Origin: Amaricoccus macauensis
Lineage (GTDB): Bacteria; Pseudomonadota; Alphaproteobacteria; Rhodobacterales; Rhodobacteraceae
DNA: 64,000 bases
Assembly: GCF_014201905.1 (NCBI RefSeq)
Contig: NZ_JACHFM010000005.1
Coordinates: forward strand, 186,001 to 250,000
Direction: 5' to 3'
Both the position numbers and the translations under genes were made by a program. The notes below the pieces were generated by a model. That model saw only the letters and a list, made by a program, of their open reading frames with translations. It ran no database searches and was not told the origin of the DNA. Position 1 is the stretch's first letter. Each line of letters opens with the position of its first letter. Of the stretch, positions 57,349 to 64,000 are shown in pieces.

Positions 57349-57715
57349 CTCGTCCCTCGGGCCTTTCTGTCTGCGCACCCCGTAGGCGGGGACTCCACGG
57401 TATGCAAACAGATTTCAAGCCCGCGGCGCAATGGTCGTGCAAAATCGACCAAGTGTGATCACAGCAAAAATGAGCGTGATCACAACCGGGATGAAACCTC
57501 GTTCCGGAAATCGTATGCGGGAGGAATCGCGATTGTGACAGACGACTCAGTATCGGGGGGAAAGTTGCTTACAACCGACACGATCATCACTCGCCCGATT
57601 CTCGACCGGACGCCGGCATGACGGTCGAAGCGGAGCGGCGTGTCGATCGGAGGCACGCCATCTGAACGTGCGGCCGTGGGCAACCGATTTCACGGGAGCC
57701 GCACAGGCAAAGTCT
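57349..57715. other. Regulatory region upstream of sucC
   Basis: The 367 bases separate sucC from the SDR gene. The middle (57440-57560) is AT-richer and holds two GTGATCAC palindromes. I find no gene; short open frames here have no family resemblance or ribosome binding site. Confidence 0.5.
57454..57483. promoter_or_regulatory. Paired GTGATCAC palindromes upstream of sucC
   Basis: TGTGATCACA (57454-57463) and GTGATCAC (57476-57483) have centres 21 bases apart, two helical turns, about 105-135 bases before the sucC ATG. This suits cooperative binding of a dimeric regulator to one DNA face. The regulator is not identified. Confidence 0.5.
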
Positions 57716-58438
57716 TCAGCGGCCGCCGCTCACGTCGAGAATCGCGCCCGACACGTAGGTGGAGGCGTCGGACAGCAACCATACGATCGCTTCGGCGACT
57801 TCCTGCGGCTCGGCGGCCCGGCCCAGCGGCATGGTGGCCCCGACGCGGGCGGCGCGGTCGGGCGTGCCGTTGCGGGCGTGAATATCGGTGGTCGTGGTTC
57901 CGGGGCGGACGGCGTTCACCCGGATGCCGGCTGGCCCGAGTTCCTTTGCGAGCCCGAGCGTCAGCGTATCGACGCCGCCTTTCGCCGCCGCGTAGTCGAC
58001 GTATTCGTCAGGCGAGCCGACGCGCGACGCGACCGATGAGACAAGGACGAGCGAGCCGCCCCGCATCCGGCGCGCTGTCTCCCGGGCTGTCAGGAGCGCC
58101 CCGAGCAGGTTGACCTCGACGACCCGCCGCATCCGCTCGACGCTCATCTCCGCCAGCCGCAATGGCGGCGCGACGATGCCGGCATTGGCGACAACGCCGT
58201 GGAGCGGGCCGAATGCCGCCTCTGCCGCGTCGAAGACAGCGAGCGTGTCGGCCTCGAGCGCCACGTCACCGCGCACCGTGATCGCGCGGCCGCCCGCCTC
58301 CCGAACGGACGACGCCGTCGCCTCGGCGGCGACGGCGTCGTTGAGATAGTTCACGGTAACGTCCCAGCCACGTGCCCCGGCAAGCCGGCAAGCCGCGGCA
58401 CCGATGCCGCGCGCCCCGCCAGTGACCAGGATATGCAC
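57716..58438 (-). CDS. SDR family oxidoreductase
   Basis: A 240-residue short-chain dehydrogenase of the FabG-like class. The cofactor loop VTGGARGIGAAACRLAG starts at residue 6, NAGIVAPP follows, and the catalytic motif is SSVASRVGSPDEYVDYAAAKGG (Ser, then YxxxK as YAAAK) in two parts. The C-terminus YVSGAILDVSGGR is typical. Start is GTG six bases after the mdh stop with only a weak AGG, so translation may depend on mdh. Its substrate is unknown; it is not a known TCA-cycle enzyme despite its place between mdh and sucC. Confidence 0.88.
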   Translation of the reverse strand: MHILVTGGARGIGAAACRLAGARGWDVTVNYLNDAVAAEATASSVREAGGRAITVRGDVALEADTLAVFDAAEAAFGPLHGVVANAGIVAPPLRLAEMSVERMRRVVEVNLLGALLTARETARRMRGGSLVLVSSVASRVGSPDEYVDYAAAKGGVDTLTLGLAKELGPAGIRVNAVRPGTTTTDIHARNGTPDRAARVGATMPLGRAAEPQEVAEAIVWLLSDASTYVSGAILDVSGGR

Positions 58439-58443
58439 CGGCC

Positions 58444-59814
<1,371 letters not shown>

Positions 59815-59819
59815 GGCCT

Positions 59820-60290
59820 CTACGGGCGATTCGCCTTTGACGAAATCGGCGGTCCGAAGCGGGCGCGGATGCGCTTGGCGATCTGGTCGCGGGTCTGGCG
59901 GAACGCATCGAGCTTGGCGGCGCGGTTCTCGCCGAGGCCGGTCGGATCGAAGGTGGGCCAGTATTCCACCTCGATCGCGTGCCAGCGGGTATATTCGAGC
60001 GCGGCGCGCTGTGCCGCCGGCGAGAGCGCGACGATCAGGTCGTAGCTGCCGATGCGGTCGCCCCATTCCTCCATGTCGTGGAAGCTTCGCACCCGGTGGC
60101 GATGCAGCTCGACGCCGATCTCCGCACAGACGGCGACCGCGAATCCGTCGATCTCGAGGTCGTTCTTCACCCCTGCCGACTGCACGTAGATCCGCATGCC
60201 ATAGTTCTTCTTCATGATGCCCTCCGCCATCGGCGAGCGCACCGCGTTGTGATCACAACAGAAAAGTACTGACTGGGGGTTCTGGAGCAC
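59820..60290 (-). CDS. Low-molecular-weight phosphatase/arsenate reductase-like protein
   Basis: A 156-residue protein of the LMW protein-tyrosine-phosphatase fold. The phosphate loop is CDHNAVRSPMAEG (C-x5-R), a divergent form of the usual CxGNxCRS, and the C-terminal half has YDLIVALSPAA in place of the DPF-type acid loop, then WPTFDPTGLGENRAAKLDAF. Such alphaproteobacterial proteins are often annotated as arsenate reductase, but no other ars gene is near. Start is GTG eight bases after the UPF0262 stop. Confidence 0.82.
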   Translation of the reverse strand: MLQNPQSVLFCCDHNAVRSPMAEGIMKKNYGMRIYVQSAGVKNDLEIDGFAVAVCAEIGVELHRHRVRSFHDMEEWGDRIGSYDLIVALSPAAQRAALEYTRWHAIEVEYWPTFDPTGLGENRAAKLDAFRQTRDQIAKRIRARFGPPISSKANRP

Positions 60291-60297
60291 CCCGCCC

Positions 60298-60795
60298 CTA
60301 CCCCTTGAAGTGCAGGACGCAGATCAGGGTGAAGAGCCGGCGTGCGGTCGCCATGTCCGTCTCCACCTTGCCGCTCAGCCGTTCGAGGAGCAGGCGGCTG
60401 CCCTCGTCGTGGATGCCGCGCCGCCCCATGTCGATCGCCTCGATCTGCGCCGGCGGAAGCCGTTTCACCGCGTCGAAGTAGCTCTCGCAGATCTGGAAGT
60501 AATCCTTCACCACCTGATTGAACGGCGTGAGCGAGAGATGCACCTCGCCCACGGGATCGCCGGGCTCGGTCGCCACCTCGAAGACCAGACGCCGCTCGCG
60601 GACGGCGAGCCGCAGGCGGTATGGTCCGGGCGGCACCGCCCGGCCCTCGCGGCCGGGAAGCCCGAACCGGTTGTCCTCGATGAGATCGAAGAGCGCCACC
60701 CGGCGCTCCTGCTCCACCTCTGGAGTGGGCGCCGGCAGGCCGGTCTCGTCGAGCGTGACCTCCATCAGCCGATCGGTGGCCGGAACGTCGTTCAT
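60298..60795 (-). CDS. UPF0262 family protein
   Basis: A 165-residue soluble protein of the alphaproteobacterial UPF0262 family. Characteristic segments are ERRVALFDLIEDNRF, GPYRLRLAVRERRLVFEV, LSLTPFNQVVKDYFQICESYF in two parts, and ARRLFTLICVLHFKG at the end. Function unknown. It overlaps the hisD stop by four bases, the usual position of this family. Confidence 0.92.
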   Translation of the reverse strand: MNDVPATDRLMEVTLDETGLPAPTPEVEQERRVALFDLIEDNRFGLPGREGRAVPPGPYRLRLAVRERRLVFEVATEPGDPVGEVHLSLTPFNQVVKDYFQICESYFDAVKRLPPAQIEAIDMGRRGIHDEGSRLLLERLSGKVETDMATARRLFTLICVLHFKG

Positions 60796-62105
60796 TCTGC
60801 CGGCTCCGCGTTCAGGCGCTCAAGGCGCGCGGTGACCGAAAGACCGTGCGCCTCGAGCCCTTCGGAGGCGGCGAGGCAGGCGGCGGCGGGCCCGAGCGCG
60901 CGGAGCGACTCGGGGCTCATGCGGGCGACGGTCGTGCGTTTCATGAAATCGAGGACCGAGAGGCCGGAGGAGAAACGGGCGGAGCGGGCAGTCGGCAGCA
61001 CGTGATTCGGCCCCCCCACGTAGTCGCCGATCGCTTCGGGCGTCAGGGCGCCAATGAAGATCGCGCCCGCGTGGCTGACCCGCTCCGCGAGCGCTTCCGC
61101 GTCGCTGGTGCAGATTTCCAGATGCTCCGGGGCGATTCGGTCGGCGATCTCCACCGCCTCGTCCCAGTTCGTGACGGTGATGATGGCGCCGAAATCGCGC
61201 CAGCTCGCGCCGGCGATCTCGCGCCGGGCCAGCGTCTCGAGGCGCGCCTCGACGGCGGCGGCGACGCGCTGGCCGAAACCGGCGTCGTCGGTAACGAGGA
61301 TCGACTGCGCCGCGCTGTCGTGCTCGGCCTGCGCGAGGAGATCGAGCGCCAGCCAGTCCGGGTCGTTGTCCGCGTCGGCGATCACCAGCACCTCGGACGG
61401 CCCGGCGATCATGTCGATGCCGACCCGGCCAAAGACCCTGCGCTTGGCCGCCGCCACCCAGGCGTTGCCGGGGCCGGTGATCTTGTCGACCGGGGTGATC
61501 GTCGCGGTTCCATAGGCAAGGGCCGCAATCGCCTGCGCGCCGCCAATCCGCCAGATCCGATCCACACCCGCAAGGCGCGCCGCCAGCAGGACGAGGGGGT
61601 TCACGTCCCCGCGCGGCGTGGGCGCGCAGATCTCGATGCGCGGCACGCCCGCGACCCGCGCCGGGATCGCGTTCATCAGCACCGACGACGGATAGGAGGC
61701 AAGGCCGCCCGGGACATAGAGGCCGGCGGCCGAGACCGGGGTGAAGCGCCAGCCGAGTTCGGCCCCGGACGGGTCGGTCCAGCGTGCATCCGCCGGGCGC
61801 TGGCGCTCGTGGTAGACGCGGATCCGATCGGCCGCGAGCTCCAGAGCCGCGCGCTCGTCGGGGGGCACCTTTTCGATCGCGGCGTCGATCTCCGCCTCGG
61901 AGAAGGCCAGCGTCTCGGGGGTGAGGTCGAGCTTGTCGAAGCGCGCGGTGAGTTCGATCACCGCCGCGTCGCCACGCTCCACCACGTCTGCGATGATCCG
62001 GGCCACATCGGCGTCCACGTCGGCGTCGGCCTCGCGCTTCTGGGCCAGAAGAGCGGTGAAGCGGGCGCTGAAATCGGGATCGCTTGTGGCAAGGTACTGG
62101 GGCAT
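60792..62105 (-). CDS. hisD: Histidinol dehydrogenase
   Basis: A zinc enzyme performing the last two steps of histidine synthesis, histidinol to histidine. The 437 residues contain KITGPGNAWVAAAKRRVFG followed by DMIAGPSEVLVIAD, the family signature, AQAEHDSAAQSILV with a zinc-ligand histidine, and GPNHVLPT. GAGGAG precedes the ATG at 62105. No other his gene is in the window, which is usual for hisD outside enterobacteria. Confidence 0.96.
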   Translation of the reverse strand: MPQYLATSDPDFSARFTALLAQKREADADVDADVARIIADVVERGDAAVIELTARFDKLDLTPETLAFSEAEIDAAIEKVPPDERAALELAADRIRVYHERQRPADARWTDPSGAELGWRFTPVSAAGLYVPGGLASYPSSVLMNAIPARVAGVPRIEICAPTPRGDVNPLVLLAARLAGVDRIWRIGGAQAIAALAYGTATITPVDKITGPGNAWVAAAKRRVFGRVGIDMIAGPSEVLVIADADNDPDWLALDLLAQAEHDSAAQSILVTDDAGFGQRVAAAVEARLETLARREIAGASWRDFGAIITVTNWDEAVEIADRIAPEHLEICTSDAEALAERVSHAGAIFIGALTPEAIGDYVGGPNHVLPTARSARFSSGLSVLDFMKRTTVARMSPESLRALGPAAACLAASEGLEAHGLSVTARLERLNAEPAE

Positions 62106-62152
62106 CGCGGTGTCTCCTCGGCGGCGAGCCATAGCGGCTCGGCGCTTCCCGC

Positions 62153-62932
62153 TCAACTGTCCGTGAGGAAGCGGCGGAGCATCCCGGCCACGACCTCCGG
62201 CGCATCTTCATGCAAGTCGTGCCCCGCCCAGGCGAGGTTCAGCAGCCGCGCCCCGGGGATGCGGTCGGCGAGTGCCACGGTTTCGGCGCGCGTCGCGAAG
62301 GGATCACCGTCACCGCGCATCAGAAGGACGGGGCATCTGATCTCGCGCACGGACTCGCCCGGATAACCATCGGTGCCGGGGTCGAGCCAGAGACGGCGGA
62401 TCTCCGCGATCAGCCGGGGAAAATCGGGCTCGGGGTTCGCCGCGTGATAGATCGCCCAGCTGTCGGGGAACTTGTCCTGACAGACTTCCGGGGTGATCCC
62501 GTCGAGAAGCCCCTCCACCGGGTCGTCCGGCAGGAGGCGCCAGGTCGCGCCGATGGTCGCGAGCCGCCGCAGGCCGGGCCAGCCCGCCGCCGCCAGCCGC
62601 AGGCCGGTGATGGCGCCATCGCTGTAGCCGAGGATCGTCACGCCCACGAGGCCGAGCGCGTCGCAGACCGCCATAACGTCGCTCGCAAGGCGCGCATAGC
62701 TGAGCGGTGCGCCCCCGAGCGTCGAGCCGCCGTGGCCCCGGCTGTCGAGGCCGATCAGGCGAGCGTGCGGCGCGAGGAACGGCGTCAGTGCGTCGAAGTC
62801 GTTGATGGTGCCGAGCCCGCCCGGCAGGAGCAGGACCGGCGGGCCGTCGGGTCGGCCGATCTCCTCCACCCAGAGGCGGGCGCCCCCCACCTCGACGTGG
62901 CGTCCCTCGGAATGGGTGAAGCGGTCCTTCAT
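62153..62932 (-). CDS. Alpha/beta hydrolase
   Basis: A 259-residue hydrolase-fold protein. VLLLPGGLGTINDF is the oxyanion loop, DSRGHGGS the strand after it, GYSDGAITGL the nucleophile elbow (S104), GDGDPF holds the acid and WAGHDLHE the catalytic histidine. It resembles 3-oxoadipate enol-lactonase-like and other small esterases, with no evidence for one substrate. The ATG lies 17 bases after the DUF2948 stop; Shine-Dalgarno is weak. Confidence 0.82.
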   Translation of the reverse strand: MKDRFTHSEGRHVEVGGARLWVEEIGRPDGPPVLLLPGGLGTINDFDALTPFLAPHARLIGLDSRGHGGSTLGGAPLSYARLASDVMAVCDALGLVGVTILGYSDGAITGLRLAAAGWPGLRRLATIGATWRLLPDDPVEGLLDGITPEVCQDKFPDSWAIYHAANPEPDFPRLIAEIRRLWLDPGTDGYPGESVREIRCPVLLMRGDGDPFATRAETVALADRIPGARLLNLAWAGHDLHEDAPEVVAGMLRRFLTDS

Positions 62933-62949
62933 GCCCGGAGTGTCCGCCC

Positions 62950-63474
62950 TCAGCCTTCCGGGTGGCTCGGCGCCCGCCCGGAGGGCGCCTCGTAGGGCCG
63001 CGTCACGTCGGTCAGCGTCACATCGAGGCACTCGACATCGAGGGCGATCTCGCCATGGCCGGCAAAGATCAACCGCACCCGGCCGCTCGCATCCTCTCCC
63101 GGCTCGAAGACGATGGAGAGCAGGTCGAGGACGGTCGCCTTGTCAGCCGGATCCACGCCGTCGCTTCGCGCCGTGAGCACGTCGTCAAAGACCAGCAGCG
63201 TGCGCACCCGCTCGAACGGCCGCCCCTGCCGTCGCGCGTGATCGGCATCCTCCCAGCGGAAACGGTTCAGCAGCAGCGTGAAGCGGCGGCGGCGCCGCGC
63301 CCAGGCGATTTCGCCGGTCTCGGCCACCGCATCCTGCAGAAGCGCCGAGACGATGGCGAGATCATCGGGCGATTCGGCCTTCAGCCGGAGCGGCCGCTCG
63401 ACACCATCCTCGAACCGGGCGTCCTCCGGCTGGGCGGCCCCGGCACCTTCGGGCAGCTTGCGCTCGCCGCTCAT
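62950..63474 (-). CDS. DUF2948 family protein
   Basis: A 174-residue protein of the alphaproteobacterial DUF2948 family, normally placed between murA and hisD. Typical segments: [22 protein letters not shown] split over two parts, [14 protein letters not shown], and [21 protein letters not shown] near the C-terminus. No catalytic residues are evident and no function is known. It overlaps the murA stop by ATGA. Confidence 0.9.
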   Translation of the reverse strand: MSGERKLPEGAGAAQPEDARFEDGVERPLRLKAESPDDLAIVSALLQDAVAETGEIAWARRRRRFTLLLNRFRWEDADHARRQGRPFERVRTLLVFDDVLTARSDGVDPADKATVLDLLSIVFEPGEDASGRVRLIFAGHGEIALDVECLDVTLTDVTRPYEAPSGRAPSHPEG

Positions 63475-64000
63475 GCCGCCCGCTCGCTGATCCGCTCGAT
63501 CGACGCGCCACAGGCGGAAAGCTTCTCCTCGACCCGCTCGTAGCCGCGATCGAGATGGTAGACGCGGGCAACCCGCGTCTCGCCCTCGGCAGCGAGGCCG
63601 GCGAGGATGAGGCTCACGCTGGCGCGGAGGTCGGTCGCCATGACCGGCGCGCCCTTCAGCTTCTCGACGCCGGTGACGGTCGCGGTGCCGCCATGGACAT
63701 CGATGCGCGCCCCCATGCGAATCAGCTCCGGCGCGTGCATGAAGCGGTTCTCGAAGATCTTCTCCTCGAGGTGGCTCACCCCGTCGGCGAGGGTGAGCAG
63801 CGCCATCATCTGCGCCTGCAGGTCGGTCGGAAAGCCCGGGAACGGCTCGGTCGTCACGTCCACCGCGCCGACATGGCCGTTCATCCGGCGCACCTTCAGC
63901 CCGGAATTCGTGGCCGCGACCTCGATCCCCGCCTCCTCGAGCTTGTCGGCGAAGGCCGACACGAGATCCCGCCGACCGCCGACCAGCTCCACCTCACCGC
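63471..64000 (-). CDS. murA: UDP-N-acetylglucosamine 1-carboxyvinyltransferase (5' part beyond window)
   Basis: Only about the last 175 residues are in the window. They match the C-terminal part of MurA, the first committed enzyme of peptidoglycan synthesis: [58 protein letters not shown] and the end [18 protein letters not shown]. The catalytic cysteine region lies upstream, outside. It begins the run murA-DUF2948-hydrolase-hisD-UPF0262. Confidence 0.95.
   Translation of the reverse strand, partial: GEVELVGGRRDLVSAFADKLEEAGIEVAATNSGLKVRRMNGHVGAVDVTTEPFPGFPTDLQAQMMALLTLADGVSHLEEKIFENRFMHAPELIRMGARIDVHGGTATVTGVEKLKGAPVMATDLRASVSLILAGLAAEGETRVARVYHLDRGYERVEEKLSACGASIERISERAA

Noticed and set aside
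57480-57683. 67-codon minus-strand frame between the SDR gene and sucC
   Set aside because: No ribosome binding site, no family resemblance, and it overlaps the AT-rich regulatory stretch.
60246-60259. 14-bp palindrome GTTGTGATCACAAC resembling the sucC-upstream sites
   Set aside because: It lies inside the coding sequence for the phosphatase-like active-site loop (codons for C-D-H-N), so it is explained by coding, although the shared core with 57454-57463 is noted.

Overview
The window is chromosomal DNA from a GC-rich alphaproteobacterium, most likely of the order Rhodobacterales. The evidence is the alphaproteobacterial family set (DUF815, DUF2853, DUF2842, DUF2948, UPF0262, the FYDLN-type acidic protein), the gene orders tatA-tatB-tatC, dnaX-ybaB-recR, hflK-hflC-DUF2065-degP and mdh...sucCDAB-lpd, a Rhizobium-type rhamnose locus, and an alphaproteobacterial-type LexA box. 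Genes are dense, often joined by ATGA or GTGA overlaps. I see no insertion sequence, prophage, CRISPR array or rRNA. There is one tRNA, tRNA-Ala(GGC).

Layout. 1-2254 (minus): tatABC followed by a DUF815 ATPase cut by the window edge. 2393-4856 (minus): zinc-independent GTP cyclohydrolase folE2 and metZ. 5063-7616 (plus): alpha/beta hydrolase, glutathione S-transferase, pyrE. 7683-12409: DUF2853 (minus) and the trehalose pair treZ-treY (plus). 12393-18676 (minus): envelope quality control (hflK, hflC, DUF2065, degP), glutathione reductase and rpiA. 18920-22320: a small lipoprotein (plus), then purA, DUF2842, creA and thiamine diphosphokinase (minus). 22505-23229: two unrecognised overlapping genes with an AT-rich, dyad-bearing promoter. 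23392-28386: bcp (minus), queA, an MFS transporter, DUF924 and an orphan dihydrolipoyl dehydrogenase. 28399-31129: tandem repeats, a LexA box and an operon of a radical SAM protein with a DUF4130-UdgX fusion. 31371-34155: dnaX-ybaB-recR. 34160-35431: a small secreted protein and an L,D-transpeptidase lipoprotein.

35545-45259 is a complete L-rhamnose uptake and catabolism locus: rhaI and rhaD leftward, rhaS-T-P-Q-K rightward, around a shared 220-bp control region with nested dyads. No regulator or mutarotase gene is in the window. After the tRNA come the FYDLN protein, PHB depolymerase phaZ, a YgjP-type metallopeptidase and a GntR regulator. From 64000 back to 48809 the minus strand carries murA (partial), DUF2948, a hydrolase, hisD, UPF0262 and an LMW-phosphatase-like gene, then a TCA-cycle block: mdh, an SDR, sucC, sucD, sucA, sucB, a MAPEG protein and lpdA.

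The most interesting unit is the 28.4-31.1 kb block. A predicted DNA-repair radical SAM enzyme and a fused uracil-DNA-crosslinking glycosylase are translationally coupled and sit directly behind a GAAC-N7-GAAC LexA box, so they look like an SOS-inducible repair pair. Secondary points are two independent 24-25 bp tandem repeat arrays, the rhamnose operators, paired GTGATCAC palindromes upstream of sucC, and the unrecognised gene pair next to purA.
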